A stretch of 64,000 bases of DNA from Paracentrotus lividus. Taxonomy: Eukaryota > Echinodermata > Echinoidea > Camarodonta > Echinidae. The stretch covers positions 21,036,921 to 21,100,920 of the forward strand of contig CALNVZ010003434.1 of NCBI GenBank assembly GCA_940671915.1, given 5' to 3'. Both the position numbers and the translations under genes were made by a program. A model generated the notes under the pieces. The model saw only the letters and a program-made list of their open reading frames with translations, searched no databases and was not told where the DNA came from. Positions 1 to 11,830 of the stretch are shown in pieces; the stretch's first letter is position 1, and every line of letters starts with the position of its first letter.

Positions 1-2998
1 CTCATCTGTCAATACTTAGTTAATCTCCATCCATTTCTAATTAGTCTATCTCATATAATAGGTAAACTCGGCCTCCAACTATTCCAGCGCTAACCTAACT
101 CAAGGCTTCTACATATTTTTTTCTTCCCAACAATTTCAGGGTAAATCTCTTCAGCAGGACAAATGGGCAGTTCCAAGCAAAACAGGACATGGAGCTGAAA
201 TTTTAATGTGCCGCTATGCCTTTGAAAATGCAAATTAGGATCTGAAAATACCACAAAGGCTTCTTTACAATACAACCAAACATTTAAGTTAAAAAAATTT
301 GCGATTCAGTATTCTTGCGCTGAATAATTGATCAAACCCAAATTTGCACGTATGGGACTATGGGGCTTTAAATGCCTCTAATTCTTATATCTCGTCACTT
401 TTTGCCAATTTTTTTTGCTTAATGTAATTGTCATGGTCTACTCCACAAACCTTTGGTATTAATTTTTCTTTATAATGCATTTCTCCTAACGAAAAAGACC
501 GGGAAACCAGACGTCACTCCGTAACCGTCACTCCGTAACCGTACAAGGGTTCAAGTTTTAAGTCATAATTAACAAAATATTCAACCAATTTTTTTATGCA
601 AGGTGGCATATTATACCTAGAATAATATAGAATCCATTCAATAACTCAAAATTGTGATAGCCATTTAAATTTCACAGAGTTTAAGCAAAATGTTTTCTGC
701 TCAAATATGCATGTCCATTTTGCGTCACTCCGTAACCATGATTATGAATATTCATATCTCATTAATTAAGAGGACCACTATGAAAAAAATTATCATTTTG
801 AAAAGAGGGTACCATCAGCTTTTGTCATGAACCATTTCTTTGTAAATAAAGATTAAAGCTTGGATGGTAAACTTGTTTGAATGCTGAAATGTTGCTTCTG
901 AATGTCACTCCGTTACCTTGGAACTGCCCAAATATAACATTTCCCCAAACCCAAAGTCTGAAAGATATATGGGTGTGTCTATTATTAATCTGCATGCTTT
1001 CTAAAAATTTGGACAAATATCCTTTTTTTAATCACAGAAACGGATATTCTCCTAATGTAAGCAAAACAAATTCTCAAAAGTCTTGATCCAGACTATTACT
1101 ACATTGTTTACAAACAACAACACAGAAGGAAGATTGGACACAGTGGTGTCTATAACAAAGAGGCAGAGGTTATTTGTGTGTATTTCCATAAAAGGAGGCC
1201 ATGTTTATCATTAACAAGAGGCCAGACCACTGGACAGCTCACCTACACCTTAATCAATACACTGGACAAAATGCTGGACAAAGATTTGGGTTATGGATAT
1301 TGTTGTTGGGGGTTGACCGGTACCTTTGAGCTAGCACTAGCAGTTAGCCGCCAGGCAGTTCATTCAAGTTGCCCCAGATCAAGATCTATATTATATCCCT
1401 TGTAACAGTTATATCAGAGAAAACAAAATAGGGAGGTTATTTTATAATTTTAGTGCCAGAAGGACTGTTACGCTTGATGTCAAAGTACATGACATGGGCC
1501 TTATACGCCCTTCTAGCTAACATAAGCTGATAAGCACTGGGCGGCAAACTACACAGTTACAGAAGCGAGGATGCAAAATTTTGAAATAGGCCTAGATGAA
1601 CACTTCGGTTTGCCATGTCTAGCAGTATTTGCAAGCACTGATAATAAAGCAGATATTCCTTTGATAGTTACCCGCAAAATTAAAATGAGCCAAGTCAATT
1701 ATGTTTTAAATTCATTCATTCAAAGATAGTCTTATCAAAACAGATAACTATATCCCTTGAAAAATAAATATTGTTTACTAATAAAATATGTTAAGAGGTA
1801 GATTTTCTAAAAATACTTATTGAAGCTCCATGCAAGTTTAATAAGATAATCTATTTATTCTTATTCCATACCCTCAAATAATTGCAATGAATGACAGGAA
1901 AGTGAAAACCTAAACAGTTTAAACCTGGTGTATAGTTTTGGTAGCAAAAAAGGAATTGGCACAAAACCGATCAAATGTAGTTACATGTTGTCCACATTGC
2001 ACTAAAAGATATGTGTGAGAGATCTTGTGACATTCGTTATTTCTGATGAATTTCATTTATAAAGTTCGAATATAGCGCAATCCAACTGCCGTTTAGACCT
2101 CTGCTGACAAATTCGCACCCCCGAGGTTACGGCGTGAATTAGTGCGAACGATCTGTGTGTAACACCCACACAAGAGAATCCCCATTGGTTTTCCACGTGA
2201 GCGCTAACCTGTGACGGGTCCCCGACTTATCTTTTTTTATCCTTATATTATGAAATAAAGACACTAAAACGAGATTTCAAGTACTATAATTTGCTTTATT
2301 ATAGTTATTGGATTCAATCTATCATAATTTATCTTAATGTGAATCAAAATAATTTTTTCTTTCTCCCGAAACTATACACCAGCTTTAAAGTCTTTGGTTG
2401 TTATTCAGCCATTCAGCCCATGTGTGAGTCATAAGAAAAGAGTTTTAAAACAATGCAATATGTGGTCAGAGCTCAAACAAAAAGCATTGTGGTTGTAGTT
2501 TTTGAACAAGAGAAACTATTGGATGAGCGTTATTGATTGGGGGAGGGGCTGTCAAGTCAAATCCATCTGTCCATTCCAGGACGATGAGGCAATGCATTCC
2601 TTGCTATAACCGCACTCTTTAAGTTGTTTTCCAACTTCCAGAAAGCCAAACTTGTTGACAACTACACCTGACAGAAAATTTGTTTGTTATATCATCATCA
2701 AGTATCTTATTATCACTACTCCATATACAATTACACATGTAGGCCTATGAAACAAAAATAATTGATTTCATTCAGAACATGAAAAATATATCATATCAGG
2801 TATTTGGTTATCAGACATCTAGATATCAATTTTCCACTATGCATGTACATGTAGGCCTATACAGTTCTGACCTTGTTTGTGGAATAAAGATACTGTTCAG
2901 TAAGTAAACATATTGTAAATATTGATTTGTTAGGGAGAGGAGGGGTCTTGGCAACTTTATTAATCTCCCATTCATTCACTGGTAAGTAAAAAAGTAAA
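1..2998. other. Non-coding, probable TRAF4-type intron or intergenic
   Basis: AT-rich with no recognisable exon, apart from the GTCACTCCGTAACC motif cluster. A short minus-strand frame at 2672-2555 after an acceptor-like TTTCTGTCAG is noted among the rejected items. Confidence 0.6.
512..917 (+). repeat. Four dispersed copies of GTCACTCCGTAACC
   Basis: Exact copies at 513-526, 527-540 (head to tail) and 724-737; one variant (GTCACTCCGTTACC) at 904-917. The flanking sequence is not otherwise repeated. Function unknown. Confidence 0.75.
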
Positions 2999-3690
2999 TT
3001 GACTCACAAACAAATTTAAGGCGTCTAATTTGGACTAATCATTATTCAAGGGGTCATAATAAGTTCTTGGAGAAATGCATTTCATTTACAGAATAACAGC
3101 TCAATGTTGGATGACATTGATTTTACATAAAACAAGGCTAAATCAATGGTATCTTTGAAGTAACATCTTCCCCGCCCCTTCTAATGTAAAAGTGACCTTA
3201 GCAATTTGCAAGAAAAATCCATAAGTGTCAATCGTTCTATATAATCGTAGTGGGAATTAGATTTAAATGAAGTCTAAAGATCATTGTTTAATAGACATTT
3301 CAATTATGAGGAAAATGAGACGCTACTTAATAAATCTAACATATTTGACTTGCAAAAAATTTAAAGCATTTAATTTGCACTAATCAATCAAGTGCTCTAA
3401 TCCTTCTCAGACAAAATAATGTATTTTCCTTTACAAAATGATATATACAGCCCAATATTGGTTGATATTGATTTTATAAAGAACAAGGCTATATCCCAAG
3501 GCTTGCCTTATTTATGATGTCTTTGCAGTAACATCTTGCCCGCCCCTTTCTAATGTAAAAGCGGCCTTAGGTATTTGCTACATCAGTCTCGAAGGCCATA
3601 AACATGATAAAGATTATTGTTTAATTGACATAACAATTATCAAGAGGAGAGGGCGAACATACTTAATAAATTCAATTATACGCTGCAAAT
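2999..3690. repeat. Two-unit diverged tandem duplication, ~346 bp unit
   Basis: Units start at 2999 and 3345. Shared blocks in order: TTAAGGCGTCTAATTTGGAC / TTAAAGCATTTAATTTGCAC, AACAAGGCTA, GTAACATCTTSCCCGCCCCT, CTAATGTAAAAG, ATTGTTTAATWGACAT, CTTAATAAAT. Confidence 0.75.
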
Positions 3691-4039
3691 GTTCTCATGA
3701 ATTATCGAATGATTCCATAAGGGATACTTACATCTCCTTGAAATGCTTGAACTATTGACCCAATGATCTTCGGCCAGACGTGGATTTAAGTGAAAAGAAT
3801 TCCACGTCCTTAATGCTCACACCTAGGTGCATTGACCGTCGAAGAAGATCTATAAGTACCGGTAAACATTTTTGTACATTATTAATGAATTGCTCATCCC
3901 TTAAGTTGCGGGTCTTATTTTCATGTGTTCTTTGAGGCGAGACAATAGGGGTGGGGTGGACTGGCCACTTGAGGGTCACCGGCTGACCACAGGTATTTTC
4001 ACTTTCAATTTTTAATCCTTTGTGTTTGATTTGGTTAGG

Positions 4040-4435
4040 TAAGAATGCAGTTTCAAAAGAAAAATTTAAGACCGATCTCATTTAGTTTTTAATTCCATTG
4101 TATGACTGCTTAACACGCTAAAAAGTTATGAATAAAAAATATGCAAAGGAAAACTTAAAGACCAATCAAATTCCTTTTTAATCCCATTGACTGAGTGTTA
4201 ACCAGATTTAAGACCTGTAATAAGAAATGAATTTTTGAGCTCCATTTAATTGGAATGCAATAGTAAAGTCTAATCACATTTAGATTTTTATTTCATCATC
4301 TTAGCAAACTTAGGAGATATAAGAAATTAATGCTTGACTAAGGATGCAATTTTAAGAAAACTTAAAGATCAATCTCATTTAGATTTCATTCCATTGGACA
4401 TCCTAAAGCTTACCAGACTAAAAATCAATTTATTG
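4040..4435. repeat. Four diverged tandem units of about 100 bp
   Basis: A motif like GCAA...AAACTTAAAGACCAATCTC followed by ATTTAGATTT...CCATTG recurs at about 4045, 4143, 4257 and 4348. Confidence 0.65.
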
Positions 4436-5503
4436 TGTACAATGTATATGATCTACTTTAACTGATAACGGTTATTCTTGATATTTAAATGCAAACGAAA
4501 AGATAATACCAATATACACTTTTTTAAAAGCATTCAATTAAAGATATTTTTTTTTATAATGTTGCAAATTTGCGATGTGTTACGTGGTTTTGCTTATTTC
4601 TTTATTTTTTCATTTTGCACTGGTACCCACATACCTTCACCTGCATCTAGATGGTTACTGTATGTCAATGAGAAATTAAAAGAATAAAGAATATCTACAA
4701 TGCCTGTTTTTAATTTCACAGATATGGGTTAAACCTCTTCTCATTTCCAAAATATATAAAGACAAACTTCACAATCTGTTTCTTTCAATCTCATATTACT
4801 GTAAACCATTGGCCAAAGCAGGTTGCTAAAGGACATGCACTTGACAGTATACCACCTGCACAGGTGCGCGCTATTCAATAAGAATAGGTTCGGGGCATAC
4901 ATTTTTAAAGAGGCTTTTGCTCCCGAGGTAAGATGAATGGTATTTCAAAATAAATTCTGTATAAACGCTGGAAAAGATCGCAAAACGGAGGCCAAAATGT
5001 GTTCGTTCTTTCACCTTCTTAAATCACCTGCTATTCTTTGGTGCATTTCTAAATAACCACCAAAATTTTCTGAGAGGCAAAAACAGAAAGATTTCCTCTC
5101 TTATCAATTTTAATTGCTTCTTTGGTTTTGTCATCTATTACTTCTTTTCAAAATAATTTCACCCATACTGAACATTTTTATCAAAATTTAGAAATCATAT
5201 TGTTAAAACATCAACTGTATCTACTTACACTATCTACATAGAAACAAAAACATGGATCTTAGAGGAAAAGAAGAGCATTCACATGTTTTTATTCAATGCA
5301 AATAAACTTAATAAACTTGTTCATTTGTCAATACACATGTGTCAGTAGAAATGTATTAGATATTGACACAAGTGTGAGATATTTCAATTGATGACGGTGA
5401 TAATTTGCAACATGTTTTTTGCAATCTGGTTTCAGTATTCTCATTTCCTGCATCTCAAAATAAGGAGATAAGTTTTAATTTGCCTTCTTTTTCACACCCC
5501 ATT

Positions 5504-5540
5504 ATCTCTCTCCCTCTCTCTCTCTCCCTCTCTCTCTCTA
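5504..5540. repeat. (TC)n microsatellite at the SINE tail
   Basis: TCTCTCTCCC units at the 3' end of the minus-strand SINE. It could be its expanded tail. Confidence 0.85.
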
Positions 5541-5727
5541 ATGGCTGATTGATTGACAGATCAGTTATTTGATTGAATGATTGATTACATGTATTTTTAT
5601 CAGCAGAGCAGCTAGGGTGACTTGTACACAACTAGTACATGTATAGGAAGAAGTATGATGAGTCGTAGGTTTTGAACCTAGGACCTTCCTGTTTGAAGAC
5701 CACTGCCTGACCACTAAGCCATCATGC
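5541..5727 (-). mobile_element. tRNA-derived SINE
   Basis: On the minus strand from 5727: a tRNA-like head with box A TGGCTTAGTGG (5721-5711) and box B GGTTCAAAACC (5678-5668), spaced as in a polymerase III promoter. A non-tRNA body follows, ending near a (GA)n tract at about 5540. It is not a functional tRNA: I could not fold a proper anticodon arm and the body continues past the acceptor. Confidence 0.75.
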
Positions 5728-7818
5728 TTATGCCCTAACAATATGAACAAAATTGGAAAATGGTAATGAGATTTTTCTATACGTAATGAAAGCAACAGCA
5801 AAGATGAAATTCGATTTTCAAGGAGAAACTGACAGTAAACAAAGTAAGAGCAATACGGTTAAAAAGGTAGAAAGATTGACACATACTTCTCCCCTAGCAA
5901 CGCAATGTTTTGCAAGCATCAGACATGACAACCCAACCGCACTTGTCTGTTGTACTCAAAGAGCTAACGTCATTCATATCGCCAAACTTTCAATTTGGGC
6001 CATCTTTCCTGCATGCTTATCATTCCTAAACGGTCAATTTGAGAGAGGGGCAAACAACTCCTTTGTATTCCTAAAGCAATGTCTTTGTTCAGAAGTGACC
6101 AAAGCATACTAGAAGTCACAATGAAAGTATATTTACATGGAACAATTCTCAAACAAACCTAAGGTTTCGCTTCTTTTTCTTCCAGATCTATTTTTAATGG
6201 GGACCATACCCACAAACATGACTGCATCGTGGACGGGTTTCGCAATCGTCTCATCAAACAGTTACAGGATAACACCAAGTTAAGATATATCTAATGCTTT
6301 GCCTAGTCTGCTTGGTATAATGGGCGTCATTGTACAGAGGGTACAATAGGGGGAGAATATGACTACATTCCCCCTATACATCACAGGACAAACAATGGAA
6401 AAGAAAACAGACTTGAAAAGGGATGGACTGAAAAGTGAACAATTCCCACTTTTCATTACATTGCTCATCACTCAATTGAGTACTTGGTGTCTCCAACATG
6501 TTTTATTTCAACTAATTTATTCTGTCAGATAATAGATGCACTTCTGATGAAAACAAAAGTTAGCAAACTTTGGAACGACTGTTTTCTCTTGATAAACACA
6601 AACGTGTACAAGGGAGTGTGGTTTTATAGTTTTTGAAATTTTTGACTTGTGGTTGGGCGGAGCCTCCTTTGGTAAATATCAAAAAAGATGAGTCCAAGAT
6701 GATGACAGGGTACTGAAATTCCTTGGCATATGCCCCCGGATTTAAACTGATTAAAAAAAAAATTACAGGGGGGGGGGTGGGTCATGGCAGATTTACCTCT
6801 GGAATGGCCTAAAGGCCCCCGGTATTTGACAAAATTTTAATTCTAATCCGTGTGTTGCAATGTTTCAAATAAGTGTACAAAGGCCATGGTTAGATTGGTT
6901 TAAAAGTTAAATGTATAGTTTTTGGACCCCAATATTGAGAGCTGAAATATGGGGCACATAAATACATGTACACCCCCTACATGTATACCAAAAGTTAGAA
7001 TACATAAAGCCCTGCCTATTAGACCACAGGACATGCATGAATGAAGTTCTATACCTAAAGTATTAAACAGAGGTGATTCATAGACCGCATATTTCATATC
7101 CAGACTATAGAAATCAATGACTATTGATGAAATATCATATTCTTGTTTGGGTATTAAAAAAAGAAATTCGAGGAATACCGGTAGATTTCAAATTGCGACA
7201 AGACAATGCTGAACAATGGCATAAATCAATAAAGTTTATTCTTTGTGCGGTTATGTTGAATCATGAATCAGACTTAGAGTCACACAAGGAAAGGTCATAA
7301 AGAATGTACAGATGGTCTCTATAAAGTACAAATATACAATTTTGGGGCACAATAAATTTTGACGAAACAAGATATAACAAGAAAAAGTTCAAGTAACACT
7401 CAGCATTTTTCAATGACAAATCATACAAGTTATACTTGGCATGGATTGGACCTAATTTTATTGAAAAATATATATTAAAATCGAACTGCGATAAAAAATT
7501 TTACATAACTTTTTAATGATTTTTTTTACAAATCTATCTTTGTAGACAAGCCATAATTTTCACAGAGAGTTACTTTCTCAATATATATGTGGGCACCTGC
7601 TTTTATACGTGATGATCCAATGGCTTCCTGAATATAAAACCTTTTACAGGTACAATGTACCACACTAATTAATTGGTTAGATCTTAATCATCACTTCTCA
7701 TTGTCGCTTTAGATCTACAATTAAATTTGATCAATTTCTATCTATTATTCGACACTTTCAATCACAAAAATGAATGAAACTTTTAAAATCTCATTTAAGA
7801 AATGTACCACGTCTAACA

Positions 7819-7980
7819 AATGTTCAATAAAATCCCTTTCCGGTTGTAACAAAAGCACCTTGAATCAAGAGACATTGTATGGATACCCCATTACTTAAAT
7901 GTTCAATAAAATCTTATTCAGGTTATAACAAACGCCCCTTGAAATCAAGAGAAATTTTATGGATAACCCTCATTTACTTA
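7819..7980. repeat. Two-unit tandem duplication, 79 bp unit
   Basis: AATGTTCAATAAAATC, then CGGTTGTAACAAAAGCACCT / CAGGTTATAACAAACGCCCC, then TTGAATCAAGAGACATTGTA / TTGAAATCAAGAGAAATTTT, then TATGGATAMCCC. Units start at 7819 and 7898. Confidence 0.8.
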
Positions 7981-8234
7981 CTTCCTCTGCCCTTAGTCAA
8001 CCAGTCTCAATCTATTGAAACAACAAGAAAGGCAATGAAATCTAGAAGCCCATGAAATCAAATCACAAACACTTACCAGTGCCAGATGACAAAGGCTGCA
8101 TAAACTGAAAATGATGTATCATGGAATCCAGACTGACAGTATAGGGAGGACAAGAATGGGATGAAACTCACAAAACCTACTCATCTGTGCGTTCAAAAGA
8201 CGGCTTCTTTGACACCGGATTCACAACGATTGTT

Positions 8235-8590
8235 GAGAAATTTTACGACTGATTTAGCAAAGCGACAAATAGACCACCTCTCACTATGGGGGAGGGGTAC
8301 TTCTATTGTAGTTGAACCCTAAAAGGGCAAGAAACTTAGGGCAAAAGTAGGCCGATATATTTTGCTTTCATGAAACAATAGGTATTGGAGCAGAAAGAGG
8401 GAATACATATGAAGTATTACTATTAACCGGGTACCATAATTTTAGAGACATTTTACAAATCATTTCGCAAAGAGATAAACACACCAACCCCTAAAGGGAA
8501 AGACATTAGGAGGAAAAAAGTTAGAAAGAAAGACAGACTTGTTTCCATGAAACCATTGTGTGTATTAGAAATAAACAGGAAAAAACATTT
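8235..8590. repeat. Two-unit diverged tandem duplication, ~210 bp unit
   Basis: GAGAAATTTTACGACTGATT / GAGACATTTTACAAATCATT, then GCAAAGCGACAAATAGACC / GCAAAGAGATAAACACACC, then CATGAAACAATAGGTATTGG / CATGAAACCATTGTGTGTAT. Units start at 8235 and 8445. Confidence 0.65.
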
Positions 8591-9828
8591 GGTATATTTT
8601 CTTCCATCGTTCTTGTTAGTTATTAAACATTTTTAATTTCAGGGGGAAAAAAATGAGTTGTCCTCTTACCAACGATTCTTTATTATCATACTGTATCAAA
8701 ATTTATTTTTAACAGCTCGGTTCTGGCTGAAGAATTCAAGAAATGTCATTTGAATATAAATACATATTCTTATAATTTCATCCCCATATGCAGCTTTGAA
8801 TGAAAATAATACATACATGTAAGTGTTCATACGTCCTTCCAAATCATGAAGGTTTAACTTATACATCTTATCATACATTGATTTATCTTGAATTCCCTTT
8901 AGATTTCTTTATTGAAAGGGGGAAAGTAGGAATAAACTACATTTTAAACGTACAATTACCAGATAACGCCTTATTGAAATCCAAATAAGTTTTTGATAAA
9001 GTAGTCTTAATCTCTATCATTTACTCCCTCTAATGCTCACCATTTAGGAATCATAGAAGAAAAAGAGAAACCTTCGGATATCAATCTAACAATTGTCGAG
9101 TTAACAGTCTAAAGCCAATACAAAAGGACAAAACATATTGTAGCATTTTATTAAAAAGTTTCCCTATGTGTGAATCTTCAGCTCTGTCTAGTCGGTTTGT
9201 TATATTCAATGGAAAATTGGTCAAAAGGTAATACCGCAAAAGGCAATAACAAGTGCTCAATCAGATTTTAAAAATGAAATTTGAAGTAATCTTGATTATG
9301 GTTGGTATTAATTGATTAAAATTCACGTTGTATGCCTATAATTATTGAAATGTCATGAACTTTTCAAGGTAAGTGGTACGACATGACAGAACAGAACAAA
9401 CATGATAAGAGTATTTCATTTATGGCAAAGAAAATGTACAAAAAGCAAAATGAATTGGCAATTTTCTCTTTGAAGGGACAATAAATAGGGAGAGGGGCTT
9501 TAAAAAATAATCAGACAACAATTTTTTAACCTCTCACGACCTGGACATTAGTATCTAAAATAAAGTTGCATAAGTCAAATTATTTTAGAATATCTAAGAA
9601 CATTGATGCATGTGCCCCTCTATTTCCAAATCCTGGATACGCCCATGCCAATCCAACAAGAATACAACTGGCCCCCCCCCCCATCAATAAATGGACAATG
9701 ATCTTGTCATACTCCAAACAATTTTTGTAAATGATAGCACTTACCTCAGGCTTATATCCATTTCCCCAACCCCCTCATACCCAATTCTAAACCCAAACTT
9801 CAACCCTAGTCTCAACCCTAATCATAAG

Positions 9829-10079
9829 GTTTAGGTTTACAGTGTCAGCAAATAAAAAGACCTGTTTAATACTGATGGTGGTATCTCACTTCGAGGAGAT
9901 GGGGTTGAGATGGATTTGGGACTACTTTGAGAACGTTTTAAGATTCCTGAGACTCCTGAAATGTCGCAGAGACTCAGGAGACGTCTCCGCGACAAGTTTC
10001 AAAACTGTCTCAAAACTGTCTCAAAGCCTAATCAATCTTAAAGTTTAGGGTTATGATGTCAGCAAATAAAAACACCTCT
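9829..10079. repeat. Short direct repeats 214 bp apart
   Basis: GTTTAGGTTTACAGTGTCAG at 9829 and GTTTAGGGTTATGATGTCAG at 10043, both continuing CAAATAAAAASACCT. Between them lies a GAGACTC-rich segment resembling the middle of the TIR element at 48361. Confidence 0.6.
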
Positions 10080-10254
10080 TTCTGGATGCCTAATACATTG
10101 TAGTACCATCTATAAAGAGGTTATCAATCATGTAGGCCTAGGAAATGTCCTCATTGAATAATTACCTTATTCAACGACTGAAAGAATTGGTACTTGAAAT
10201 GATAACATTGTAAATAACAAAAGATAAAAAGGAATTATACTTTGTGTATATTAA

Positions 10255-10339
10255 CCTGTTGGAGACGAGCTGATTTGGCTATAACACACATTTCCAATAG
10301 ACCTCAGCCCGAATATATTCGGGCTCAGTCCCCAACGGG
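10255..10339. mobile_element. 85 bp TTAA-flanked miniature element
   Basis: TTAA on both sides (10251-10254 and 10340-10343). The ends CCTGTTGGAGACGAGC and GCTCAGTCCCCAACGGG are inverted, and the palindrome AGCCCGAATATATTCGGGCT lies in the right half. Small enough to be a degenerate or minimal piggyBac/Kolobok-type MITE. Confidence 0.65.
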
Positions 10340-11476
10340 TTAAGGAGTGTTTGTTCCTTTTAAGTGTATTGAACAAAACATTTATTATGGAAGCTTTCCA
10401 AATATATATTTTCTGTCTATTTTTCTGACAAATCTACCATTCATTAAACTGTAAATACAGGGTGTACGTTCTTTTATGATATTAAGATGACTGAGTTGCT
10501 GTAAATTTACACCCAAGGCTGAAAATTAGGTTCACTTGACACAATAATTGATCAGGTTGTTGTATGATAGGTCAAGCCTGGATTATCAAACTTCAAAATC
10601 AAACAAATTATTTACAGATTTCATATTGTCCATGCCCTCAAAAATACAAATTTAATAGGATACTTAATTTTAAACTGTTCTGTTGTCCAATGGAAGTGTC
10701 ATCGTGTGATTTATCTTTGCAGGAAAATACAGTATTGTTAGGTAGAACCAATCCCGAATCTTTTACAATAAACAATCTTGCATTTTGAGAACCTTGAATG
10801 AAAATATACAAAAATTGTTTGTTTTGGGACACAACTGTAAATTCAAGCACTAAATATACAAAGAAATCTTCTGAATATCAGCTATCATCTTCTTCCTGCA
10901 ATCTTAGATTTTTGTAGAAGTTTATGATCACCATCATAGGTCCCGATAGGCCAACTTATCCTTTGCCTGAAATTGACGGAATGATTTTGAATTGGAAATC
11001 CTGTAAATTGCCTTTCATGAGAATTTAACATCTGGACTTTACAAGGAAGCTTTAATACCTGGTTCGAAATTCAAAGAACTACAAAACAGATCCTTAACAG
11101 TTCACCACCCCACAGTAGCTAAAATGGTAGACTTATTGATCTGCTTATCCTAAGGGAGTGCTACTTAAGTCACTGAGTATGTCAACAGTTCATTAAATAT
11201 TAATGAAGGTGGAAGTTCATTCTCTCTTCAGTCCCTCGATCCAGGATGACCCCATAAACTGACCACAAGGGTGGAGGAGCAGTATTGTCCATATTCAAAT
11301 CTCTGTTCAATGCCAAAAGGGCGTTAAATGGTTATGAGCTTGCACCATCCTGCCTCTCATTACATTATTCCTCTTTTGAAGAGCCTCTCTTTTGTAATTT
11401 GAATGAGTTTGTACCCTTCTGCCTCCAAGCATATATGGTATATGCTTTGAGTCGTAAGGAAATGAACTTTGAATAA

Positions 11477-11830
11477 AAATGTTCTCACAGCCTTTTAGCT
11501 TATTTACAAACCCAGATAGAAACTATCAAATTTATAGTGAATAACATTATTTTAATGTATTTCTATACTCACAAAGGGTCATCACCTATTAAAATTAATA
11601 TTATTTCATAATAAAATTATACTAAAATGTTCTCCCAAGTCCCATTTACATGTACAAGGCCCTGAGAAAGTTTGATGAATTTATTTCTAATCTCAAAAGA
11701 TGAAAACTAGACATACATTGTATTAGACATACAAATCATTTCATAATAACCTTTATACTACCAAAATGTTCTCCCAGGTCCCACTTACAAGCCCAGATAC
11801 TAACTCACAAAGCTGATCATAATAATAAAG
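11477..11830. repeat. Three diverged tandem units of about 140 bp
   Basis: AAAATGTTCTCMCARGTCCC-type blocks at 11477, 11624 and 11763, each followed about 20 bp later by TTACA...GCCC. The second and third are preceded by ATTTCATAATAA. Confidence 0.65.

Larger units (their letters stand above)
4440..9828. other. Non-coding stretch
   Basis: Apart from the SINE, the (TC)n tract and the tandem repeats listed separately, I see only AT-rich sequence. The fragment AAATCCTGGATACGCCCATG at about 9625 looks like a hAT-type end. Confidence 0.6.

Noticed and set aside
2555..2672. Minus-strand 38-codon frame (VVVNKFGFLEVGKQL...) after an acceptor-like TTTCTGTCAG, and a donor-like GAT|GTAAGT at 3737
   Set aside because: The phases could be joined, but no start exon or recognised family supports a gene, and 3737 lies in a diverged tandem repeat setting. 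Left unannotated; RNA-seq across 2550-4080 would settle it.
5655..5727. Possible functional tRNA gene
   Set aside because: Box A and B are present, but cloverleaf arms do not close well and the sequence continues into a SINE body with a microsatellite tail.
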